In this document: one piece after another, positions 10,896 through 21,012 of the stretch | Numbering within the stretch: position 1 is the first letter of the stretch | Layout of the letters: every line of letters begins with the position of its first letter | NCBI RefSeq assembly: GCF_019578655.1 | Contig: NC_063264.1 | Location: 16,356,429 to 16,420,428 of the forward strand | DNA length: 64,000 nucleotides | Source: Ricinus communis | Lineage: Eukaryota > Streptophyta > Magnoliopsida > Malpighiales > Euphorbiaceae | Direction of reading: 5' to 3' | The notes under the pieces: generated by a model | What the model was told of the DNA's origin: nothing | The model's input: the letters and a program-made list of their open reading frames with translations, nothing else | Databases searched by the model: none | Made by a program: the position numbers and the translations under genes

Positions 10896-11684
10896 GGTAG
10901 TAACGTGAGGAGCTTCATGGGCTTGCAAGCTTCTATAGGAGGTTTGTCAAGGACTTTAGTACCCTTGCCGCACCACTCAACGAGCTTGTAAAGAAGAACG
11001 TGAAGTTTCATTGGGGAGAACAACAAGAAAAAGCATTCAATATGCTAAAGGACAAACTTACTTCATCTCCTATTCTTTCACTTCCTGATTTTTCCAAAAC
11101 TTTTGAAATTGATTGTGATGCTTCTGGTGTAGGTATTGGAGCTGTTTTAATGCAAGATAGGAAGCCAATAGCCTATTTTAGTGAAAATTTGAGTGGAGCT
11201 AGCTTGAAGTATCCAACTTATGACAAGGAATTGTATGCTCTTGTACGTGCACTTGATGTTTGCCAGCATTATTTGCTACCTAAAGAGTTTGTGATTCACA
11301 CGGATCATGAAGCATTGAAGCACTTGAAAGGACATAACAAGTTGAATAAATGCCATGCTAAGTGGAGTGAAATCATCGAAGCGTTTTCCTATGTCATTAA
11401 GTACAAGCAAGGTAAAGAAAATGTAGTTGCCGATGCACTATCTAGAAGGTATGCTTTACTTGCTACTTTAGAAACAAAATTGCTTGGTTTTGAGTATATC
11501 AAAGATTTGTATGTTGATGACCATGATTTTGGTTCTATTTTTCATGCTTGTGAACATGGTGCTATTGATAAATTTTATAGACATGATGGATTTCTGTTCA
11601 AGGAAAAACATCTATGCATTCCTATGTGTTCTATGCGTGAATTGCTTATGAGAAAGTCACATGAAGGTGGCTTGATGGGACACT
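10896..11684 (+). pseudogene. Reverse transcriptase end, RNase H and start of integrase
   Basis: The first five bases are the right GGTAG duplication. The reading then continues the interrupted reverse transcriptase (FMGLASFYR-type motif, with a frame change near 10,990) and enters a long open frame from 11,000. RNase H motifs are clear: [37 protein letters not shown] and VVADALSRR, which contain the expected acidic residues. Near 11,640-11,680 the integrase zinc-binding start (H..H in [11 protein letters not shown]) begins and is cut off by fusion to LTR sequence. Confidence 0.92.
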
Positions 11685-12188
11685 TTATAGGGATAAGATC
11701 AACCGTATATTAGGAGTCTTTTAGGGTTCGAGTTTTATTCCTTATCTCTTAGTCCTTTCTAGGGTTAAAATTATTTCAAAACCCTATAAATAGAGCTATG
11801 TATTTCGGCCAAAAGGGCATTAGATCAATATATCATTTTGAATGAAGTTTATTTTTCTTGAGTTGTTAACTCTTGAATTTCTTGAGATTAAATTAACTTG
11901 TTTAGTTTAGTTTCACATCTACATGTTTGATCAATCAATTAACTTTTTATTAGTTTCTTGAGTTGTTTGAACATTCTTCATACATTTATAACTAAAGGGC
12001 TTAGTAGTTCTATTGCTAAGTTTGTTAGTTCCATAATCAATTGCAAACTTTCAAGTTAGATCTTGGGGCGACAATTTGAACTTATTGGTAAGGGTGCTTC
12101 CTCTCAAATAGGGAGAGCATTTATCAGTTTGAATTTCTCACCATTGCTCATCTTGGTGTTTGAACGTGCCCGGTTCAAGTTCATATCA
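11685..12188 (+). repeat. Truncated 3' LTR of the middle element
   Basis: 504 bases matching 2,831-3,334, ending TATCA. The polypurine tract and first 482 LTR bases are missing, so a deletion joined integrase codons to the interior of the LTR. Confidence 0.92.
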
Positions 12189-12193
12189 ATGTC
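12189..12193. repeat. Target site duplication, right copy (ATGTC)
   Basis: ATGTC directly after the terminal CA of the middle element, identical to 2,344-2,348. Confidence 0.9.
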
Positions 12194-12706
12194 CTATGTG
12201 CGCCGAATTGCTTGAAATCTGTCTAAGAATACTTGTAAGAGAGAAACAAGATAAAGAGGAATAATAATTAGGTTTTGAATGATTAAATTTGACTTAAATG
12301 GAATATATTTGGTGTTAATCCCTTTCAAATTCGTATGCTCTAATTATATCTCTTAAAACAGCCTCAAAATCAGTCCAAATCCCCTTTAGATTAGGAAATC
12401 CAAGTCCTAATCTGATTTGCCAACTAATAACCCCTTAAAAATAGGAGTTCCCTTGATTTTAGCCTAGAAACACTCCACTTTACTTGCATAAATAAAAATC
12501 AGCAATCAAACACTCACAAACTCGGATTCAATAACAAGAACTTCAAGAAGACGAACAAGATATCAGAATTTGTTCAAGATTTCAGATTTCTCTTTTTCTT
12601 TTCTTTTCCTTTTTTTTTATAGAAACCGAAATCTGAAATTCAATGAATAAGAACAACAAACTAATGAAAGAACATGAAAATAAAGATAAGCAGTCTGATT
12701 TGAAGA
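12194..12706 (-). mobile_element. Leader of the outer gypsy element, right part
   Basis: Continuation of 1,640-2,348 across the nested insertion: untranslated leader between primer site and gag, with a purine-rich stretch around 12,590-12,620 on the minus strand. No gene seen. Confidence 0.7.
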
Positions 12707-12723
12707 CCCCATATCTAATACCA
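12707..12723 (-). other. Degenerate primer binding site of the outer element
   Basis: The minus strand reads TGGTATTAGATATGGGG two bases from the LTR edge at 12,726. It resembles the initiator-Met site (TGGTATCAGAGCC) with several substitutions, as expected for an older copy. Confidence 0.65.
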
Positions 12724-12725
12724 AA

Positions 12726-13135
12726 TGTTATGAACATATATGAATAGATTATACGAACTCCTTTTCAATTACGAATCCCTATAACACTAACATACAAACC
12801 CTATAGCAAATTGAATTCAAACCCTAGGATCAACTCTAAATCAGATTATGAATTATCAATTAGGAATTAGAACTTAAAGAAAATTAAGCCTTTAAACCCT
12901 AATTCTAGCACGCCACAAAGATGGATCAAATCCTTGATAAGTGTTAAATGCATTCAACAAGAATACAAGAATTCAAGCAAGGTTGAATAAACAAACATCA
13001 ATCTAATTATCATCCCCCAATCAATTCGGCTAAGGTTTGTTTTTATAAACTAAAACAAATCCTAGAAGACAACTTAAACATGAAAAGACCAAAATATCCC
13101 TTCACTAAATAAAGTTCATTCTATTTTTAAGTTCA
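12726..13135 (-). repeat. LTR of the outer gypsy element
   Basis: The left edge at 12,726 (TGTTATGAAC on plus, so ATAACA at the end on minus) is fixed by the adjacent primer site. The right edge is placed at about 13,135, where a CA precedes a pol-like reading frame; this edge is approximate and no purine tract is visible. Texture (AGGGTTT and TATAGGG runs) is LTR-like. Confidence 0.6.
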
Positions 13136-13432
13136 TGGGCCATGGATTTCGGCCTTGCCTTGTTCTCTTTGGATTTGGACCTTAATAAGATCGTATAAGG
13201 TCCAATCTTGATGTTTTCCAATGATTGTGGATCTTGGACCTTCAAATGGACTTTCTTTGTTGGCACATGCTTGGAAGAAGCCATTTAAGGCTTGTTGTAG
13301 CTTATTGGCTCTAGACCTTGTTATTGGACCTTTTGGCAAGTCTAGCCCATCATTGACAATCCTAGACTTCCTTGTTTGTTGGTCCTCTTTATCAAGCCCA
13401 TTATCTTTATGCTTTAAGCTTGATTTATCCAT
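13133..13432 (-). pseudogene. C-terminal end of a gypsy pol polyprotein
   Basis: A 99-codon minus frame with LPKGPITRSRANKLQQALNG. The GPITRSRA-K motif is characteristic of the extreme C-terminus of plant Ty3/gypsy pol proteins, after integrase. It lies on the outer side of an LTR whose inner side leads to primer site and gag. The LTR is therefore shared between the tail of one element copy and the head of another in the same orientation. Reverse transcriptase and integrase of this upstream copy are not visible further right. Confidence 0.7.
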
Positions 13433-13539
13433 AACAGAATTAATGAGGTTAAGTTTATTTTACAAATGATGTTCTTCACTTCATGTTATCAGCTTATACA
13501 GGAATTGTTTTCATTAAATATGTGACTCAAAGAAAAGAA

Positions 13540-15290
13540 GAAGTTATGCTTTAATTGCAGCTGCTTGGCTATTTGGTTCAGAAAGAAGAAGGGTACTTTA
13601 CTCGTCTAAGCTACTAACTAAGGTCTAGTCGCGAGAGAGTGCCTGACCGAGATCTAACTAATTTAACCGAGATAGAAGTCTAGCTAATTGTGTAAAATTT
13701 GTACGCGTCTCAACTTATAGGAAGTAATAATTATGTATTAAATTTGGTACATATTATGAATCGATCATGCAAAGTGGGCCCTTTCTTGTTACTTACTTTT
13801 AAAATAAAAAGAAAGGGCTCTTTTTCACCACCATAGGTTCTTATGTGAAAGAGGTGCTTCCTTCATCTTCGAACATGTGATTATCTTTTTTCCTTCACTA
13901 GAGTCACATACGCTGCTCTTTTATGCTGCTGGCGATGCGGGTCTACGCTTGGCAAATCCATCTGCCTAACAATCTCATAGATAGAAAGAAGTAGATCAAT
14001 TTTGGTCTACACTTTACCAAAGGAAGAGGTTGGATTGCCTAAACTAACCAATACTACTCGCCATTCAAAAAAGTCCACTAAAGCTAAAGGTAAAGACTGT
14101 AATAAAAAAATCCTCGTGGATAATAAAAAGACCTTGACCGAAGATAGCCGAATTAGCGTCAACAAGACATAGAACAGTAAATTGAGCCCTAGAAATGATC
14201 TACTACTGCCGGCCAAGTTTATAAAGAGGAGCCCCCGTGACTTTCTTTACAATCCTCTAATAGATACATACCAACAAGGCTTCGTAAAGAGCTAGAGCAT
14301 TAAATTAAGCTCACTCAGGATACCTCTCTAATCAATTAGCACAACATTGAGGAACAAGATTTCATCCAAAGGTCTTCTACTCCTATTGATTTTGCTTTAG
14401 ACTTATAAACCACCCTAGTCTATGTTTTAGTCGAATATGAAACCCCATCGTCCTGGCTTCTATTAATACGAAAAGATGTCGATAGCTTCATTCATAAAAG
14501 CTCAATGGCTTTCTTTTGGTTTTTTTCAACAGCCGCCGCTTATGAAAAAGACAAAGAAAATTATTGTCTTCGTCAATGTGGGGAAGCAGAGGATCTTTAG
14601 GGAAATGAGCGGTTTGGTCTTCCGCAATAAGAGGGGCCAATCTCACCTGTCACGGAGTTCATTCCAAGGTGACGAGCCTTACTTTTGCCTGTTCTCAAAA
14701 GTTTACTCGGTAAGAGCTCCTCAAGATGTGCATGAACAACTTAAGGCACTAATTGGATGAAAAATGAGGGCTTCGATCCATTGTGATTTGGTTCCTTGGT
14801 GTGGAGAGATCTCTGCCATAAAACTAAAACAAAGAGCTTATAGGCCTTGTTTTGCAGATCAAAGAGTGACGTAATTGCCCATTCATCCAAAGTAGTATTT
14901 TAGTATAGAACAGAGGCATTCTGAGCCGACTACTATGACTACATGCACATCTAGTACAGTGGCTTGGAAGCAAGCTACCTTGACCATCTTCCAAAGTTCT
15001 AAATAATCTATTGATCAAAGGCTGTAGGGGCGGATTGCTCTATATTCAGCCACACCTTAGTGACCCTCGAAGCGAGCTAAAGTAAGGAAGGTTCTAGAAC
15101 AAGTCATCAAAGTAATTCTGAAATGCTTAGAAAAAGAGCAAAGAACGGGTTGTGTGCCCTCTGAACATATTTATTCTTTAAGGAAAGCTACTCTCTAAGC
15201 CAAGCTTCCCTTTTCTCCCAAGTGCACTTTGGCACCAGACTAGCCGACCTACCTGTTTCTAAATTTATATCGTCTGCTATCTCATATATG
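13540..15290. other. Probable organellar (mitochondrial) DNA insertion
   Basis: A block with clearly higher G+C than both flanks, lacking AT-rich plant intergenic texture and containing runs such as GGGGCGGATTGC and CTCGAAGCGAGC that look like plant mitochondrial spacer DNA. An open frame of 94 codons at 14,476-14,760 (plus) has no domain I recognise. No tRNA, rRNA or standard mitochondrial gene was identified, so the origin is inferred from composition and texture. The right border is sharp at about 15,290, where AT-rich sequence begins. Confidence 0.4.
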
Positions 15291-18200
15291 ATTACTAATT
15301 GAACCAAAACAAAATAATTTTTTCCTGGTAGGTATTTTAAATTTTTAGCAATATTAGCCCCTTGAAACTTATTATTTAAAATTTATAACCTAAATAGTTA
15401 TTATAATCTAATTTAACTTATTGTTTTAATTAAGAATATGTGTAGAATTAGTCAAACCATAAGTCAATTAATAAAATATATAAATGTTAATAACAATTAA
15501 AATGTTTATAAAAAATAAGTATTTTTGTTAATAACAATGAAAGTTGAAAGTCGATTAAATATTTCTTTCTATAATCTTAATAATTACATAATTTATTAAT
15601 TTGTTAGTAATATATTAAGAATAAATTGTGTATATATTTAAAAAAAAAAAGAATATAGGAGGCAAGTGTATAAAAATTTAATACAAAAAACTTTAAAAAA
15701 TTATTCATATTCTTGTTAACAAAGCGTATATCACTAACTTACTTTTACAAAAGAATCTAATGTGGATAAAAATAAAAATACAAGGATTGAATATGTATAA
15801 ATAAAAATACAAAAGGTAATTATCAAAAAATATAAAAATGCAGAGGCAAAACTTGTATTTTCCTTTATGTATGTACTATTTGGCCATGCATACTGAATTT
15901 CATATTTTATTGCTTTCACTATTGCAGGCCATCAAATTTGAAACTATGAATTGACATTAAAAACCAATCGTTTGCTTAAAGCTTTTTTAATGGTATTTTT
16001 ATATGTCTTTTTATTAAATTATAAATAATTAATTCTCTATTTTAACTTAACTTGAAATATATGTGTATTTCAATACTACTTTTTTTATTTTCTAGTTAAC
16101 TTTTTATTAATAAAATAAAAAAAAATAAATAGAGAGAATGTGACTCTTAAAAAAGTTAAAAACAGAAAAAAAAATAATTAATATATTTAAAAGTCACTTT
16201 CTCCCTTCTTAAATTTAAAGAGAGATAATTGAACTTTAAAGTTATTTTATAGAAGGAAAATAAAATAGAAAGTCTCTTCAAAAATTAAGATCTTATTATT
16301 GGCCAAAGGATCAAGTTGGCCCTTGAACTTGGAGCTAATAAATAATTCACCTGAATATAGTTTCTAGCCAATTTGAGGCAACTTGTTAAGATCTCAATAC
16401 GCTCCGATCAAAGTATTTTATTTATAAAAAGAAGTTCAATTTAATCCTTGAACTACACCAAATATCAAACTCTGAAAACAGTTTTAAATTAAGTTAGAGT
16501 AAAATTATTTAATTTTACATAATTTAATCTTAATATTTAATTAAAATTAATAATTAACAGTCATGCTAATTGATAATTAATGATTATAAATTGTGATAAT
16601 TTATTATATTTATAAAATTTGATTATCATTATATAAATTATCAAAATAGTAAGATTTTTTAGTAATTATAACAAAAATATGTCAAATAAGTCCTGAAATA
16701 TTAATTAGAATAATTTAAGAATATTAAGTCATTCATGCATATCAGTTTGAACCAATAACATCCTTACTAGATTAAGATTTGAGTCGAGCTTAAAACTTTC
16801 AGTTTATTAAGTTATTATTTTTATTAAAAACAAAGATTAAACATTGCTAATACATAAAATTTTATTTTAATTCTATTTAACCTTAATCTTATTTTGATAA
16901 TATTATTTAACTACATACTTCTAATGCAAAATATTATGTATCATTTTTGTTAAATATTAGAATTAAGTTATATTGAAATATAAAATAAATTTCACTCTAA
17001 TTTAATAAATATTTATTTTTTTAAAATTTGATATTTAGTGTAAAGTTCAAGAACCTATATAAATTTTTTATGACCTAACTTTATTAGGTGAATCAGCTAT
17101 TTTTAAAAAAGTCACTGAATAAAATTGATTAAAAGATTAAAATATGAGCTTATTAATTGATTAAAAAATTAAAATATGAGCTTATTACTTATTGGCTCCA
17201 AAATTAAAATCTATGATATTCTAACAATTGTTTTCCTCTTTCCAAGAATGAAGGGAATTTTATCTGCATTGTCTTTTTTGAACAAATATTTCTAAAATTT
17301 AAATATTAATATTATACTTAGAATAAGGATTAATTATTTTAACATTCTTAAATTATATCAAATTATATTAGTAAATTTTTATATTTTTAATAATTATTTT
17401 AACATTTTTCTATATTAAATAAAAAATAGAAGTTAAATGTGAATAGAAAGTCTAATATACCTTTAATAGATTAAATACTTTAACACATTTGAGTTTCGTT
17501 AAATTATATTACTAGATCCCTCTGTTTTCATAACTAACATTAACACTCCTCTAATTTTATTACGTTAAATTATTATATCATTTTGTTAAAAGGAAATATT
17601 AAATAAAACTAAAGTACTATTTATCTTCACTAATATTACTATATTAATATCGCCAGTGATAACTCTAAGCTTTGTATATATAGTATTAAAATTTATTTAT
17701 ATTTTAAAAGAATATTATTAGGTTGTAATTTTTTTAGCTTAATAATAGTTAACTTAATTAATTATAAAATATTATCTTATAAATTTCTTATATAATTTTA
17801 TATAAGGTTTTCTTTAGTTAAAGTAACTTAGTACAAATCCTTTTTTTTTTAATTCTTTTAGTAGCTTATAACTTTAACTTTTGAATATTGAAGGATCTAA
17901 ATTTTAAATATAGAAGTGTTAGTCTAATAAAATTTAAATATTTTTATTTAAATTATTAAATCCATTAACTTAGATTAATTTTTTAATATTTATGAGAAGG
18001 ATGTTAGAATTAATTATTGGAATAGAAAATTTATTAGTATAATTTGATAAAATTCAAGAACGTTAAGGACTTTTTACTTATAAAGTTAAAGTTGGTGTTT
18101 TAAATAAAAATAATATTTGACTAATTGAAAAATTTAACAGAATGATATAAATAGTTAATTTTATTAAATAAAAATAATATTAAGATTAATTATTAAAAAT

Positions 18201-18330
18201 TAAAAGACTCATTCATGCAATATGATAAAATTCATTAAAATTAAAATATTTAACCTTAAAATACTAGATTGTGATATTATAATGACGTCGCTAGCCATGG
18301 TGAATATACTGACCTGATGATTACAAAAAG
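15291..18330. other. AT-rich intergenic sequence
   Basis: About 3 kb of very AT-rich DNA without credible coding frames. A possible decayed miniature element at about 16,305-17,220 contains GTTGGCCCTTGAACTTGGAG-type sequence of a kind common in plant dispersed repeats. Its ends are not clear enough to call. Confidence 0.6.
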
Positions 18331-18382
18331 GCGCCTGTAGCTCAGTGAATAGAGCATCTATTTCCTAAGTAGAAAGTCGTAG
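18331..18382 (+). pseudogene. tRNA-Arg(CCU) copy, 3'-truncated
   Basis: GCGCCTGTAGCTCAGTGAAT begins a tRNA: acceptor 5' strand, D-arm with box A (TAGCTCAGTG), anticodon arm with CCT (Arg) in TTTCCTAAG, and variable region GTCGTAG. From 18,383 the match to plant tRNA-Arg(CCU) stops: T-arm, box B and acceptor 3' strand are absent. Several bases differ from the usual sequence (GGATAGAGCG reads GAATAGAGCA). Without box B it should not be transcribed or processed normally. Confidence 0.8.
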
Positions 18383-19446
18383 CACATTTTATTAATTTTC
18401 TTTTTTCCCCCATTTTTAGTATTATTTCAATTAAGCTCTCATTTTCTCTTTTTAAAGTTTCATTTGTTTCAGTTTAATACAACAAATTTTGGATCTTTTT
18501 GAACAAATTATTAACCTAAGCTCGTATATATATACATGCTAATTATTTGTAAATAAAATAAGATAAAGATGATAAGGTAATCAATAGCGTAACTAGGAAG
18601 TTTAGTCAATTTGACCTAGATTATAAATATATTCTTATAATGACAATTGTTAAATTACCCTAGGCTAAAATTGTATATCTCGAAATTATAGTAAGTTGAC
18701 GGATTTAAAAATAAATAATTTTTTTCTCTAAATTACCCTAGACTATAGCTCACTCTAATCCACCATCCTTGATGGTAGAAAGATATTAACTATTGTTTAA
18801 CATATTAATTCTTTTAATATATTTTATTTGTACTCTCAACTTCTAAAGAAAATATTTAAATTTCTCATATTAAATTCAAGGCTACTATGATCCGTCGAGT
18901 TTCAACCCATGCGAATTCTGAATTCTTGTAGACCAGTTCTCATTAATTATGCTCTTACCTTTCTTTGAATAAAATGAATCTATTTTAATATGTAGAAGCC
19001 ATTAGGCTACAAGTCTAATGTTGAAGTGTTAATTCAATATAACACAAAAAGCAAATAAATGTTGTATCACATCCTATATTGATCAAGAGTTAAAAGAACT
19101 TAAGTCTTATGAAATTAAATACTACTTCTTTTGAGAATTTTTTTATAATAAATACAAAATTGCAAAAAGATAAAAATAAAAGCATATTATCATATTGGTC
19201 TATCATCTATGGGAAATAACAATATTAGATTCTATATAGATCAAAACAGAATTGAAATTCTGAAAGCTAAAATTTCTCATATTATAACTTGCTGAATATA
19301 TTTACATTATGTTATAATAATCATATTTTACACTTTGTGAAAGAGAACGTACACATGAAACTAGAGGACTAGAGAAGTATATGCATGGTGATTGCCAGTT
19401 TATATATAAACATACGTACATAAATAAATACATACATATATATGCT
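18383..19446. other. AT-rich intergenic sequence
   Basis: No gene, RNA or clear repeat recognised. The part near 19,380-19,446 would be 3' flank of the XTH pseudogene. Confidence 0.6.
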
Positions 19447-20240
19447 CTATGATGAGTGATAACATTCTGGAGGGAAGCCATGAGGAAATCGCTTAGTGTC
19501 AGTGTAGTAATTGTAAATCATGTAATTTTTCTGCACCCATTTGAACCTTCTTAGGCTAGTTGCATCCAATTGTTGTCTTAGCCAAGCATAATTTGGAGTA
19601 CAAAAATACTTGCCAAAAGATCAAGTGCAAGCCTCAGCTTTGAAGTTCCTGTGGGAGGCAATGAATGGAGCTTGACTCCAATCAGTCTTTATAAGACCAC
19701 ACCTTGTTGCCCACTCATCTGCATTCCATAGTCTTGAGTATATCCTCATTGCTTGCCTCTTTCGGAAGGGGACACAAATTGACTCCATTTTCTTGAATTC
19801 TCTTATGGGCGTACCATTTATTGACAATCTAGATGATATATTCTTATTTAATTTAAGATATTTCAATGTATCTGGAAACAAAAATTAAAATTCTTTCTTT
19901 TCAAAATTGAAGAATCTCAACCTGCAATTATATAAGCAACTTTGCAATTCCCAATAACTTAAATACTTGGCTCATCCATTAATACTAGATACTGTATTTA
20001 AGAAAAACTTATATGGATTACTCGGAAATGGTACTTACACAATTTAGTGTGGATTCCAAAGAATAGAATAAGTGTGAAAATCTGCAGTAGGGTTGAACCA
20101 TAGGTGAAACTGTTGTTCCCTGTCATCCTTGCCATTGCTATACGCATTTGTATGAACGGTGTAAGGATCACCACTCAAGTTCCCCAAGAATTCGAAGTCT
20201 ATCTCATCCCATGTGTATCCTGGTGACTTCATCTTAAATA
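19447..20240 (-). pseudogene. Xyloglucan endotransglucosylase/hydrolase (XTH) pseudogene
   Basis: XTH enzymes cut and rejoin xyloglucan in the cell wall (glycoside hydrolase family 16). Two exons remain. The first (about 20,042-20,240) has the catalytic loop [12 protein letters not shown], with the three acidic residues of E-x-D-x-E intact, then [19 protein letters not shown]. The second (19,871-19,447) has GTPIREFKKMES, MRIYSRLWNADEWATR, TDWSQAPF and the C-terminal [20 protein letters not shown] and stop. Breaks: a TGA at 19,621-19,623 where the family has Trp after Ala-Cys; loss of the VTAFYL strand just before the catalytic loop; a degenerate RIIF strand; and no first exon with signal peptide upstream. 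The group II subfamily is suggested by the Trp before DEIDFEF. Confidence 0.9.
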
Positions 20241-21012
20241 CACACTTATATGAATTAGAGAAATTTAATATTATTATTGTTATTATTAATGAGAGAAATA
20301 CCCTCAAATTTGAGAAATTAAATTTTTATACTTTGGAGGTCAGTCGGAGCTGCTACCCCACTGACCCCAAAATTATATTTTAATACTCTAATTTTTCATA
20401 GAAAATATTTTAGTTTTTATTTGTAATTTTTACTGATTTTTATAATTATTTTTAGTTTTCGAAACTTTTTAATCTCTATTTATTTATTTTATTTTTACTT
20501 TTTAATATCTATTAATTTATCTTATTTTATTTGTATTGACAAATATTTTTAATTCTTATTAATTTTCATATCTTTCCTTATAATTAAATTTTTTAAAGTT
20601 GCTGCTAACTGCTATAATGATCTATCAAGTATTTATATAATAAATATTGAATTGGTAGTATGTTCATGTAAGAATTTATTTAATTATTTAATAAAGTTTT
20701 TAAAACATAATAATTAAAATTATTCACACTTTATCAGTTTTGGTATATAATTTTGTTCTGCTGCATATTTATCGATAAATTTAACTTAACGGTATATGTA
20801 TACGTATATTTAATTTCAAATAAAATTTGACATCAAATTCCTCCTCACATACTTATAAGAAAGAAATTCCACTGCAAATACCTTCAGTATAGTATTGGAG
20901 CATATTGACAAGGAATGACAAAGTGACTTGATATTTATAAATAAATACTGGTACTGTTACTAAAAACTAATATAAGTAACCAATCACACATATATAAGTA
21001 AATATATTTTGG
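20241..21012. other. AT-rich sequence upstream of the XTH relic
   Basis: Where a first XTH exon and promoter should lie, only AT-rich sequence is seen. A minus-strand frame into 20,307 is an intron or flank read-through. It ends at the CACTA fragment border at 21,013. Confidence 0.55.

Larger units (their letters stand above)
2349..12188 (+). mobile_element. Ty3/gypsy LTR retrotransposon, nested middle element
   Basis: A plus-strand element bounded by TG (2,349) and CA (12,188) and flanked by identical ATGTC target duplications. The order is 5' LTR, initiator-Met primer site, gag, protease, reverse transcriptase, RNase H, the start of integrase, then a 5'-truncated 3' LTR. Most of integrase and the first 482 bases of the 3' LTR are missing, with RNase H/integrase sequence fused directly to LTR sequence near 11,684. 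A second element occupies 6,636-10,895, splitting reverse transcriptase from RNase H. Numerous frameshifts and stops make it non-autonomous. Confidence 0.93.

Noticed and set aside
14476..14760. 94-codon plus frame as a mitochondrial gene
   Set aside because: Open, but I recognise no standard mitochondrial protein in it; left as part of the putative organellar insertion.
18331..18403. Functional tRNA-Arg gene
   Set aside because: T-arm, box B and 3' acceptor strand are missing after 18,382.
20180..20225. Trp in place of His before the XTH catalytic DEIDFEF as a damaging change
   Set aside because: Trp at this place is normal in one subgroup of XTH enzymes, so it is not counted as a lesion.
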